Positions 25,591 to 33,263 of a stretch of 64,000 bases of DNA are shown here, in pieces. The stretch is from Nitratireductor mangrovi. GTDB lineage: Bacteria > Pseudomonadota > Alphaproteobacteria > Rhizobiales > Rhizobiaceae. Where the stretch lies: positions 558,001-622,000 of the forward strand of contig NZ_CP042301.2 in the NCBI RefSeq assembly GCF_007922615.2. Reading direction: 5' to 3'. The position numbers and the translations under genes are program-made. The number at the start of each line of letters is the position of its first letter. Positions within the stretch are counted from its first letter, which is position 1. A model generated the notes under the pieces. The model made no database searches, was not told the DNA's origin, and saw nothing but the letters and a program-made list of their open reading frames with translations.

Positions 25591-26723
25591 GCCTTGAACC
25601 TTCCCGCACTTACCAGCGCGCGATAGGTCGAGCGCATCTCGGCGCGGTCGGTGTAGCAGCCGCGCAGATAACGCTCGCCGCTTTCGGCGACATACGCCGC
25701 ACGGCCATGCACGACACGGTGATTGTCGAACACGATGCATTCGCCCGCCTTCAGCGTGAAGCGCATGACGTATTTGTCGCTCTGCAGCAGTTTGCCGAAG
25801 CGGCAGAAGGCCGGGTACCAGCTGTCCAGGAAATCCTGCGGCAGGTCGATCAGGTCGAGCAGGTGCTGGCTGATGGTGAGGCCGGAGACCTCGCCGTGAC
25901 GGTCGAGCTCGATGATGCGCTGCCAGGCGCGCATGTCGTAGCCGTCATGCTCGCAGAAGAACGGGATGTCGGTCTCGGCCAAAAGCCGGAAGCCCTCCGG
26001 GTCTATGGCGCGAAAGTCGTTGGCGGCGGCGACGCCGTCGCCGAACAAATTGCGCCCGCCATCGACCGTGTTGGCGCGCATGTGCAGGAACTGGATGCCC
26101 GGCGCGTGCTCCTCGGCCGGCACGTCGGTGTGCAGTTCCAGCGCCGCCGAGGTGTAGGCGGTGTTGGTCGGGTTGATGTGGACGCGGACGTCGAAATAGG
26201 GGCCGAAGAAGGTCGGGCGGACCTGCCCCATGACGTTGGCGAGCTCGGTGAGGGCGGCATCGCTGTCCGGCATGCCGGTCACGACCGATATGCCTTCCAC
26301 GATCAGCGCCTCGAGCCAGTCGCGCACCCTGGCCTTGTCCGACAGCAGCTCGGCATGGCTGAAACGCGCGACCTCGGGGTAGTGATCGCCATACCAGGCC
26401 TTGCGCGGCAGGTCGGCCGGGTCGGGGCGGCGGTGGCCGTCGCCATAGATCGCGAGCCACGCAAGCGGCATGCGGGTGACATGATCTTCGGCCGCCCAGT
26501 CGATCACCAGCGTGTCGCCCTCGAGCCGGGCCGCGGCAGCGCGCGGCGCCTCATCGAGATGGAAGATGTCGAAGCTGCGTTCGCGCGTTTCGGCGTTGAA
26601 GCTCGTCGGGCAATTGTCGCGCAGCCAGTAATAGTTGAAGTAGCGCGGACCCTGCGGCAGCGGGACGGTCAGGCCGGTCTCCGAGAGGGTGACGGCGTTG
26701 AAGTCGGTCGCAACGATGTTCAT
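25587..26723 (-). CDS. Gamma-butyrobetaine hydroxylase-like Fe(II)/2-oxoglutarate dioxygenase
   Basis: A 378-residue dioxygenase with the two-domain plan of gamma-butyrobetaine hydroxylase and trimethyllysine hydroxylase: an N-terminal DUF971-like domain (YYWLRDNCPT, then VIDWAAEDHVTRMPLAWL) and a TauD/TfdA catalytic domain from about 120. Iron ligands are LELHTD (HxD) and the distal His in FDNHRVVHGR; the Arg in SGERYLRGCY would bind 2-oxoglutarate. The usual DNCPC of the N-terminal zinc site reads DNCPTS, so zinc binding may be lost. It is coupled to a class II aldolase downstream and divergent from a LysR gene. The substrate may be a quaternary amine but this is not shown. Confidence 0.82.
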   Translation of the reverse strand: MNIVATDFNAVTLSETGLTVPLPQGPRYFNYYWLRDNCPTSFNAETRERSFDIFHLDEAPRAAAARLEGDTLVIDWAAEDHVTRMPLAWLAIYGDGHRRPDPADLPRKAWYGDHYPEVARFSHAELLSDKARVRDWLEALIVEGISVVTGMPDSDAALTELANVMGQVRPTFFGPYFDVRVHINPTNTAYTSAALELHTDVPAEEHAPGIQFLHMRANTVDGGRNLFGDGVAAANDFRAIDPEGFRLLAETDIPFFCEHDGYDMRAWQRIIELDRHGEVSGLTISQHLLDLIDLPQDFLDSWYPAFCRFGKLLQSDKYVMRFTLKAGECIVFDNHRVVHGRAAYVAESGERYLRGCYTDRAEMRSTYRALVSAGRFKA

Positions 26724-26806
26724 GGCGGGCCTCTTGCGGTCGCGGTGTTCGTGACCGAAAGAAAATCCGTTTCCAAAGGTCCGCGAAAGGCCGATAATCG
26801 TTACAC

Positions 26807-26825
26807 CAAGTTAAGCTGCAAGTTA
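26807..26825. promoter_or_regulatory. Direct repeat CAAGTTA x2 between dioxygenase and lysR (probable LysR site)
   Basis: CAAGTTA occurs at 26807-26813 and 26819-26825, a 12-base period, in an AT-rich stretch directly before the lysR start codon. Position and spacing suit LysR binding and autorepression. The second copy ends two bases before the ATG, leaving no room for a ribosome site. Confidence 0.35.
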
Positions 26826-26827
26826 TC

Positions 26828-27736
26828 ATGGACCGCCTGCCGACGCTCCGGCTTTTGACCATCTTCGACGCCGTGCACCGCCTCGGCTCGATGCAACTGG
26901 CCGCGGCCGAACTGAACGTCACCCGCCCGGCGGTCTCGCAGGCGATCAGGGCGCTGGAGGAGCAGGTCGGCGTCGTACTCATGGACCGTTCGGTCAAGCC
27001 GTCCGTGCCGACCGAGGCCGGCGAGCGGCTGGCCCAGGCGACACGTAGCGGCCTGCGCCAGATTGGCGACATGATCGAGGAAATCCGCTTTTCAGCGGGT
27101 GTCGCCGGGCGCCAGGTGACGGTGTCGTGCACGTTGGGCATGGCGACCCACTGGCTGATGCCGCGGCTCGGCTCGTTCTATGCCCGGAACCAGGAGATCA
27201 TGGTCAACGTGCAGGCGCCGCCGACCGACATGCCGGCCTTCGCCGCCGGCATCGACATCGCACTGCGTTACGGCGCGCAGGCATGGACCGACGGGTGGAC
27301 CGAAAAGCTCTTCGACGAGCGCGTCTGCCCGGTCGGCCGACCGGAGGTGATCGAGCGTCTCGGTACCCTGCGGGAACTGGCGGCCGCGACGCTCGTCCAT
27401 GTGCGGGCGCCAAGGTCGCATGGCTGGGCCGGGTGGACTGATTATCTGGCGGCAAAAGGGCTCGGCAGGCCACGGGGGCCGGCGCAGCTGTTCGACAATT
27501 ATGTGCAGGCAGTGCAGGCGGCACTCGACGGTCGCGGCGTGATGCTGGGATGGCGCTCGATCACCGAGGCACTGGTGGCGGAAGGGCGGCTGGCCGCGCT
27601 GCCGGGCGGGGAGTGCGACTTTGGCACCGCCTATTGGGCAAGCTGTGCGCCCGAGAGCCGCCAGAAACCGGCGGCCGCCGCCTTCATGGAATGGATTTGC
27701 GAGGAAGCGCGCAACTGGACGACCGGCGACGGATGA
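26828..27736 (+). CDS. LysR-family transcriptional regulator
   Basis: A 302-residue regulator: N-terminal winged HTH (MQLAAAELNVTRPAVSQAIRALEEQVGVVLMDRS, residues about 22-55) and a periplasmic-binding-like effector domain from about 90 (VTVSCTLGMATHWLMPRLGSF, typical of the GcvA-like branch). It is divergent from the dioxygenase/aldolase pair and probably regulates it. No Shine-Dalgarno sequence precedes the ATG, so the transcript may be leaderless; starting later would cut into the HTH. Inducer unknown, presumably the dioxygenase substrate. Confidence 0.87.
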   Translation: MDRLPTLRLLTIFDAVHRLGSMQLAAAELNVTRPAVSQAIRALEEQVGVVLMDRSVKPSVPTEAGERLAQATRSGLRQIGDMIEEIRFSAGVAGRQVTVSCTLGMATHWLMPRLGSFYARNQEIMVNVQAPPTDMPAFAAGIDIALRYGAQAWTDGWTEKLFDERVCPVGRPEVIERLGTLRELAAATLVHVRAPRSHGWAGWTDYLAAKGLGRPRGPAQLFDNYVQAVQAALDGRGVMLGWRSITEALVAEGRLAALPGGECDFGTAYWASCAPESRQKPAAAAFMEWICEEARNWTTGDG

Positions 27737-27750
27737 TCGCCGGCGCGGCG

Positions 27751-28677
27751 TCAGCAGCCGGTATCCTCGAGCACCTTGACGCACATATCGAGGTCGTTGG
27801 TCGCCAGATGGGCATAGCGCATGGTCATTTGCAGCGTCTGGTGCCCGAGCCACATCTGCACGCGGCGGATGTCGATGCCGCCGCGCACCAGCCGCGAGGC
27901 GCAGGTGTGGCGCAGGATGTGCGGCACGACGTCCCTGTCGTCACCGAGCCCGACCTCGGCCTTGGCCTCGTTCCAGATCGCCCGATAGCGGATCTGGGTC
28001 ATCATGGCGAACGGCCCCTTGAGCGCGCGCCTTTCGATCGCGATGGTCCGCTGCGCCCGTCTGGTCAGAGGCACCGTACGGCTGCGACCGGATTTTGTGA
28101 GCCAGAAGGTGGCCCGCTCCTCGCCGATATCGTTCCAGATCAGTCCGATCGCCTCGCCCAGGCGGCAGCCCGTGTCTACCAGGAAGACGGAAAGCCGGAA
28201 GGCGTCCTCGCTGCGCGCGCGGATCGTGGCAAACAAACGGGCTTCCTCGTCATGCTCGAGAAAACGGATTCGCCCGGCTTTCTCTTTCTGCCGCCGGAAC
28301 TCCGGGAGACTGTGGATTTCGCCCATCTTGTGCGCCTTGCGCAGCAATTTGCTCAGCGCCGCCATCTTGCGGTTGATGGTGGCATTGCTGTTTCCGCGTT
28401 CGCGCAGGGCGCCAATCAGGTCATCAAGCATGTTCTGGGAGAAGGAACTGAACCGCCTGCCAAGCAGTATTTCGTTCAGCTCTCCGATGAATGATGAAAC
28501 ATTATATTTGTGTCTTCCGTCTTCCCAGAGAATGCTGCCAAATTTTGTGAACAGGTCGGCCAGGGAATTTTCTCGCACCGCATGAATTTTTTTCTGCCAT
28601 TCCTGCGAGTAGGAGGTCGAGAAGGCTCCTACGGCGACGGAAGGTCCAGATTCTGAAGTATGCTGCGGATGCCCCAT
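27751..28677 (-). CDS. Tyrosine recombinase / phage-type integrase
   Basis: A 308-residue site-specific recombinase. The core-binding domain spans about 35-125 and the catalytic domain 135-305. All catalytic residues are present: Arg172 (TGCRLGEA), Lys195, His253 and Arg256 (HILRHTCASR), His279 (LGHQ) and the nucleophile Tyr288 (MRYAHL). The ATG at 28677 has GGAG four bases upstream; the frame continues to 28716. Its N-terminal half is visibly AT-richer than neighbouring genes, a sign of transfer. No partner genes of a phage, integron or ICE lie nearby, so it is a solitary or remnant integrase. tRNA-Ser lies 1.6 kb away but no att repeat was found by eye. Confidence 0.85.
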   Translation of the reverse strand: MGHPQHTSESGPSVAVGAFSTSYSQEWQKKIHAVRENSLADLFTKFGSILWEDGRHKYNVSSFIGELNEILLGRRFSSFSQNMLDDLIGALRERGNSNATINRKMAALSKLLRKAHKMGEIHSLPEFRRQKEKAGRIRFLEHDEEARLFATIRARSEDAFRLSVFLVDTGCRLGEAIGLIWNDIGEERATFWLTKSGRSRTVPLTRRAQRTIAIERRALKGPFAMMTQIRYRAIWNEAKAEVGLGDDRDVVPHILRHTCASRLVRGGIDIRRVQMWLGHQTLQMTMRYAHLATNDLDMCVKVLEDTGC

Positions 28678-28885
28678 GTCACTCCGGTCAGCCCCGCTCC
28701 CTGATAGGCAAGCCATACAATGTTGCGTGGATCGAGGTGATCACGCAAGAAATTTTGTTGGCTGGCCAACAAGTAGGCCATGGGGCTAGGCTTTCTTTTG
28801 AGTTCCCGGGCCGACGCGCTCGTCTCGCCCTGCCATTTCCAGAGGGCCCGATCGCATTGCATAAGGGCCGCTCATCAACGAAAGA

Positions 28886-28909
28886 GGCCCGGCGGTTTCC
28901 CGCCGGGCC
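28886..28909 (-). terminator. Intrinsic terminator of the first Omp2-type porin
   Basis: Arms of 10 bp (GGCCCGGCGG and its complement) enclose a GAAA loop on the minus strand, followed by TCTTTC. It lies 30 bases after the porin stop and is the mirror copy of the terminator at 32152. Confidence 0.85.
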
Positions 28910-28939
28910 CTTCTTGTTCATCCAATCAGCATCAGCCGA

Positions 28940-30157
28940 TTAGAAGTAGCGCGTGAAGCGCAGGAAGCCCGAGATCGTGCCGTCCGGATCCAGCGGAGCC
29001 GGGGTGGCCGGAGCGCGGAACGCACCGACATCGTCGTAGTGCAGTTCGGCGCGGACCTCGAAGTCCTGAACCGGGAACCACACCAGCGAGACTTCCGCAC
29101 CCCAGGCGTCGACGCCCGAGAGCGCGTCCGTCGTGGCGTAGTAGAGGTCGTTCCACCACTGGAACGCCACCGACGCGCCGAAGGTGGCGGTGAACTGGTG
29201 GTTATAGGACACCAGCACGTTCCACTCGGAGCCGCCGTAGTAGCTCTCGGCCGTCGGGCCGAAGATCGCGCTCGGCGAGCCGACATTGTAGGCATGCGCG
29301 CCGTCAGCGTAATGCACGAAGATACGGAACGACGAGCCGGGCGAGTTCGGCACGTTGATCTGCGCACCGATCTGGGCGCCGAAGCCGCCGCTGTTGGGAC
29401 CGAAGATTGCTGCGGCACCGGAAAGCGTCGGGATCGAGCCGTCGAAGCTCTCGTCATAGCCGACGCGCACCCAGACAGCGCCCCAGCCCTGCGACACGCC
29501 GATCTTGGCGACGACGTCGGGCATGTAGCCTTCACCGGCCAGCGTGTCGTCTTCGAGCGAGATCGCGGCGAAGAAGCCGTTCGAGCCGTCGAAGCGATAG
29601 CCGATCAGGTGACGCTGCTGGTAGCCGTAATACATGCCACCCCAGGAGTGCGAACCGTAGTTGGACGGACCGCCATTCTTGGAGTCGGCCCAGAACGATT
29701 CGGTGTAACCCATGATCAGGCCGCCGAGTTCGATATAGGCCTGGTCGATCGAGGCCGGACCGTCAGAGGGGGTGCCCCAGGTCGACTGGATGCGGATGCG
29801 GCTGCGCAGCGAGCCCCACTCCGTCTCCTGGCGCGCGTCGATGTTGACGCGGGCACGGGTCGACTTCATCCAGCCATCGGCCGTAGTCGAGTCGTAGTAG
29901 CCGGTGGTGTCGCCGGCGATGCCCGGGCCCGAATCGGTGCGGTAGTTACCGGCGGCGATCTGGTACCAGACATAGCCCGAGATGCGCAGGCAGGTCTCGG
30001 TGCCGGGGATGTAGAAGAAGCCCGCGCCGTATGCGTCGCAGACGCGCACATATTCGACGGGTTCCGGCTCGGCGATGACGACAGCGTCGGCAGCGCGCGC
30101 ACCGGAGACCGCGGCCAGGGCCGCGGCGGAGCCAAGAAGAAGGCTCTTGATTTTCAT
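28940..30157 (-). CDS. Outer membrane porin, Omp2 family (copy 1 of inverted pair)
   Basis: A 405-residue porin. The signal peptide is MKIKSLLLGSAAALAAVSGARA, followed by the rhizobial porin block ADAVVIAEPEPVEYVRVCDA and GAGFFYIPGTETCLRISGYVW; the protein ends in the assembly signal FLRFTRYF. The family forms trimeric general-diffusion channels. It is almost identical to the protein at 30904-32121; visible differences include TWGTPSDG versus TWGTQVDG, PTLSGAAAIFGPNSGGFG versus PTLSGLAPIAGLNDGGFG, and a loop near residue 340. The ribosome site GGAGG lies in a segment identical to the other copy, but the promoter regions differ, so the two may be expressed under different conditions, as with Brucella omp2a/omp2b. 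Confidence 0.93.
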   Translation of the reverse strand: MKIKSLLLGSAAALAAVSGARAADAVVIAEPEPVEYVRVCDAYGAGFFYIPGTETCLRISGYVWYQIAAGNYRTDSGPGIAGDTTGYYDSTTADGWMKSTRARVNIDARQETEWGSLRSRIRIQSTWGTPSDGPASIDQAYIELGGLIMGYTESFWADSKNGGPSNYGSHSWGGMYYGYQQRHLIGYRFDGSNGFFAAISLEDDTLAGEGYMPDVVAKIGVSQGWGAVWVRVGYDESFDGSIPTLSGAAAIFGPNSGGFGAQIGAQINVPNSPGSSFRIFVHYADGAHAYNVGSPSAIFGPTAESYYGGSEWNVLVSYNHQFTATFGASVAFQWWNDLYYATTDALSGVDAWGAEVSLVWFPVQDFEVRAELHYDDVGAFRAPATPAPLDPDGTISGFLRFTRYF

Positions 30158-30320
30158 TTCTGACCTCCAGTCAAGATTCGGAAGCTCGAAGGTCACATCC
30201 AATGATAACAGAGGCTTAGGACGTATCGCCGTTGATTATGGCAGACGGCCGACAGCAGAGCTCGTTCAGGGCCTTGCGCAAAGATAACGAAAGAAGGGGG
30301 TGCAGCGTACGGCGAAAGAC
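30158..30320. other. Spacer between porin copy 1 and tRNA-Ser
   Basis: Contains the promoter of porin copy 1 on the minus strand (identity with copy 2 ends at 30174) and the 3' flank of the tRNA. No gene seen. With 30412-30903 it forms the unique centre of the porin inverted repeat. Confidence 0.5.
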
Positions 30321-30411
30321 TGGCGGAGAGGATGGGATTCGAACCCACGAGGCCCTTTTGGGGCCTACTCCCTTAGCAGGGGAGCGCCTTCGACCACTCG
30401 GCCACCTCTCC
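30321..30411 (-). tRNA. tRNA-Ser(GCT)
   Basis: A 91-base class II tRNA gene with 3' CCA encoded. Acceptor arms GGAGAGG and CCTCTCC pair, the anticodon loop reads CTGCTAA (anticodon GCT, reading AGC/AGU), the long variable arm is a perfect GGCCC...GGGCC hairpin, and the T loop is GGTTCGAATCC. It lies in the centre of the inverted porin repeat, transcribed on the minus strand toward porin copy 1. Confidence 0.97.
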
Positions 30412-30903
30412 TTGGCGCTTGCCGGACGTGGGATAGAGAAAAGCGCCGCCACAATCAACAAGCGGCTTGCGCCATGTCGAAAAAAGGCCGCTTCGTGCCC
30501 TTGCGGTGGCGCAGCGCCGCCGACGGCCTGGCGAATCGTGATGCGCGTGAGGTCGACGCCTTCCCGGCCATGAATCACGATTCGGTGCCGGTTTTGCGGC
30601 ATTTGCGGCGTGCCGGCGGTGGCAATCAGCGCGCCGGAGCGTTTACCTCCCGTTAGCAAATGCCCCATTCCGGCCCGGCCAGGGTCAAAATCGTGGCATT
30701 TGTGCAACAACACCTGCCGAACGGTTGTTGGAGAGCCTGTCGGCGGCCAGTTGCTTGTTGAACGGGGAAAGGCGGCGAGTATGTTGAGCCTCGGAGAAGG
30801 GGCGTGCTTGCGCATCTTTTTCACATTGGGGATCGGGCAGGGATCGCTGTCCTTCAGCCAGAATAGCCCAGACCCACTTTGAAACTTTGACTGGAGGTCA
30901 GAA
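30412..30903. other. Spacer between tRNA-Ser and porin copy 2
   Basis: About 490 bases without a recognisable gene. Must contain the tRNA promoter (minus) and the porin copy 2 promoter (plus; TTGCTTGTTGAACG and TTTTTCACATT-like AT-rich stretches around 30750-30830). The short frames here have no known product. Confidence 0.4.
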
Positions 30904-32121
30904 ATGAAAATCAAGAGCCTTCTTCTTGGCTCCGCCGCGGCCCTGGCCGCGGTCTCCGGTGCGCGCGCTGCCGACGCTGTCGTCATCGCCGAGCCGGAAC
31001 CCGTCGAATATGTGCGCGTCTGCGACGCATACGGCGCGGGCTTCTTCTACATCCCCGGCACCGAGACCTGCCTGCGCATCTCGGGCTATGTCTGGTACCA
31101 GATCGCCGCCGGTAACTACCGCACCAATTCGGGCCCGGGCATCGCCGGCGACACCACCGGCTACTACGACTCGACCACGGCCGATGGCTGGATGAAGTCG
31201 ACCCGTGCCCGCGTCAACATCGACGCGCGCCAGGAGACGGAGTGGGGCTCGCTGCGCAGCCGCATCCGCATCCAGTCGACCTGGGGCACCCAGGTTGACG
31301 GTCCGGCCTCGATCGACCAGGCCTACATCGAACTCGGCGGCCTGATCATGGGTTACACCGAATCGTTCTGGGCCGACTCCAAGAATGGCGGTCCGTCCAA
31401 CTACGGTTCGCACTCCTGGGGTGGCATGTATTACGGCTACCAGCAGCGTCACCTGATCGGCTATCGCTTCGACGGCTCGAACGGCTTCTTCGCCGCGATC
31501 TCGCTCGAAGACGACACGCTGGCCGGTGAAGGCTACATGCCCGACGTCGTCGCCAAGATCGGCGTGTCGCAGGGCTGGGGCGCTGTCTGGGTGCGCGTCG
31601 GCTACGACGAGAGCTTCGACGGCACCGTCCCGACACTCTCCGGCCTGGCTCCGATTGCCGGCCTGAACGACGGCGGCTTCGGCGTCCAGCTCGGTGCGCA
31701 GATCAACGTGCCGAACTCGCCCGGCTCGTCGTTCCGCGTCTTCGTGCATTACGCTGACGGCGCGCATGCCTACAATGTCGGCTCGCCGAGCGCGATCTTC
31801 GGCCCGACGGCCGAGAGCTACTACGGCGGCTCCGAGTGGAACGTGCTGGTGTCCTATAACCACCAGTTCACCGCCACCTTCGGCGCGTCGGTGGCGTTCC
31901 AGTGGTGGAACGACCTCTACTACGCCGGTTCGGACCTGCTCTCGGGCGTCGACGCCTGGGGTGCGGAAGTCTCGCTGGTGTGGTTCCCGGTTCAGGACTT
32001 CGAGGTCCGCGCCGAACTGCACTACGACGATGTCGGTGCGTTCCGCGCTCCGGCCACCCCGGCTCCGCTGGATCCGGACGGCACGATCTCGGGCTTCCTG
32101 CGCTTCACGCGCTACTTCTGA
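30904..32121 (+). CDS. Outer membrane porin, Omp2 family (copy 2 of inverted pair)
   Basis: A 405-residue porin, the mirror twin of the gene at 28940-30157, with the same signal peptide (MKIKSLLLGSAAALAAV) and the same FLRFTRYF C-terminus. The few amino acid changes sit in short segments likely to be surface or constriction loops, so channel size or selectivity, or phage/antibody recognition, could differ. GGAGG precedes the ATG. A canonical intrinsic terminator follows at 32152. Upstream DNA beyond 17 bases is unrelated to that of copy 1. Confidence 0.93.
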   Translation: MKIKSLLLGSAAALAAVSGARAADAVVIAEPEPVEYVRVCDAYGAGFFYIPGTETCLRISGYVWYQIAAGNYRTNSGPGIAGDTTGYYDSTTADGWMKSTRARVNIDARQETEWGSLRSRIRIQSTWGTQVDGPASIDQAYIELGGLIMGYTESFWADSKNGGPSNYGSHSWGGMYYGYQQRHLIGYRFDGSNGFFAAISLEDDTLAGEGYMPDVVAKIGVSQGWGAVWVRVGYDESFDGTVPTLSGLAPIAGLNDGGFGVQLGAQINVPNSPGSSFRVFVHYADGAHAYNVGSPSAIFGPTAESYYGGSEWNVLVSYNHQFTATFGASVAFQWWNDLYYAGSDLLSGVDAWGAEVSLVWFPVQDFEVRAELHYDDVGAFRAPATPAPLDPDGTISGFLRFTRYF

Positions 32122-32151
32122 TCGGCTGATGCTGATTGGATGAACAAGAAG

Positions 32152-32185
32152 GGCCCGGCGGGAAACCGCCGGGCCTTTTTCTTTT
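32152..32185 (+). terminator. Intrinsic terminator of porin copy 2
   Basis: Perfect 10-bp GC stem (GGCCCGGCGG and complement) with GAAA tetraloop, followed directly by TTTTTCTTTT. A textbook rho-independent terminator 30 bases after the stop codon. Confidence 0.93.
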
Positions 32186-32292
32186 GGGTGATCGCTTTTT
32201 GTTCGGCGCCGGCCGCGGCCGATTGCCCGGCGCGCGCGATTGTTCCGGGAGCGGCTCAGAGCTACCCGAGGGGTCTGGGCTTTTGGGGCGCG

Positions 32293-33186
32293 TCAGTGCG
32301 CCATGCGGTCTTCGGCGCGCTTCAGGAACGCCTTGATCGTGCCGGGCAGCGTTCCGGTCTCAAGCAGCGGCGCATGGCCCTGGCCTGCCACCGTCACCGT
32401 CTCGATATCGGGATGACGCGTCGCCATCTCGCCAAGCGTCTCAGCCGAGAGCAGCTTCGAGTTCTCGCCGCGGAGGACCAGAAGCGGCACGCCGGCAAGG
32501 CCGGCAAATTGCGGCCAGAGCTCCGGCAGCGGCCGGTTGAGATCGACGCCGGTCACCGTCTTCAGGAGCTTTTCGTCATAGGCCGGCTCGAGCCGGCCGT
32601 CCTTGTCGTCATAGATCGCGGCCACCATGCGCTGCCAGTCGGCATCGTCGAGGGCCGGAAACGAGGCACCGACGGCCGCGCGCTGGATGGCGATCGCCTC
32701 CTTCAGCGACTTCGGCTTCGGCGCGCGTTCGAGATAGGCACGGATCTGGGCCAGCCCGGCGCCGTCGATGCGCGGGCCGATATCGTTGAGCACCACTGCC
32801 TCCATCAGCCCGGGGCGCATCGCGGCAAGTGCATGGATGATGAGGCCGCCGCGCGAGGTGCCGATGAAGGCCGCATGCTCGATATCCAGCGCAATGAGGC
32901 CGGCGACGACGTCGGCGGCCTCGTTCAGGACATCGTAATTGCGCCAGTCGCGGTCACGCGCCGACAGGCCGCGGCCGCGATAGTCGAACGAAATCACCCG
33001 GCGCGGGCGTTCGCCGTCGCTGGCCAGCATCTCCGCCAGCATCCCGAAATCACGGGCATTGCGCGTCAGGCCGGGCAGGCAGACGACCGGGAGGTAGCCG
33101 TTGTCGCGGCCGTGGATGCGTGCATGCAGGCGCAGGCCGTCGCTGGCCGAATAAAAGAAGCTTCGCTGCTCAACCCCTGCGCCCAC
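32293..33186 (-). CDS. Alpha/beta-fold hydrolase
   Basis: A 297-residue hydrolase of the alpha/beta superfamily. The oxyanion/N-terminal motif is CLPGLTRNARDF, the nucleophile elbow GTSRGG (Ser around residue 111, Arg instead of the usual Gln/Met), the acid LLVLRGENS, and the catalytic His GQGHAPLLE. Substrate unknown; relatives are annotated as lipases, esterases or haloperoxidase-like. The start is a GTG (33184-33186) with GGAGAG five to eight bases before it. It stands alone, convergent with porin copy 2 and upstream in reading direction of nothing obvious. Confidence 0.82.
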   Translation of the reverse strand: MGAGVEQRSFFYSASDGLRLHARIHGRDNGYLPVVCLPGLTRNARDFGMLAEMLASDGERPRRVISFDYRGRGLSARDRDWRNYDVLNEAADVVAGLIALDIEHAAFIGTSRGGLIIHALAAMRPGLMEAVVLNDIGPRIDGAGLAQIRAYLERAPKPKSLKEAIAIQRAAVGASFPALDDADWQRMVAAIYDDKDGRLEPAYDEKLLKTVTGVDLNRPLPELWPQFAGLAGVPLLVLRGENSKLLSAETLGEMATRHPDIETVTVAGQGHAPLLETGTLPGTIKAFLKRAEDRMAH

Positions 33187-33263
33187 CGGCTCTCTCCATG
33201 CCGCGATGCGCGGCGATCGTCAGACTGCTAGCGGGTAGACAGGGTCGGGTCAAACGGCACCGC

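Larger units (their letters stand above)
28886..32175. repeat. Large inverted repeat containing two porin genes
   Basis: Arms 28886-30174 and 30887-32175 (about 1.29 kb each) are nearly identical and point outward from a 712-base centre carrying tRNA-Ser. Each arm runs from 17 bases before the porin ATG through the terminator; identity stops abruptly upstream of the ribosome site. Differences cluster in a few loop-coding segments. This suggests gene conversion limited to the gene body. Confidence 0.9.

Noticed and set aside
28678..28862. Overlapping 77-codon minus-strand ORF upstream of the integrase as an excisionase
   Set aside because: No helix-turn-helix or excisionase-like sequence could be recognised; kept only as an oddity in the integrase finding.
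30232..30573. Plus-strand reading frames over tRNA-Ser coding for a GEDGIRTHEA-type peptide
   Set aside because: This is the antisense of the tRNA-Ser gene, a common false annotation; the tRNA structure explains the sequence.
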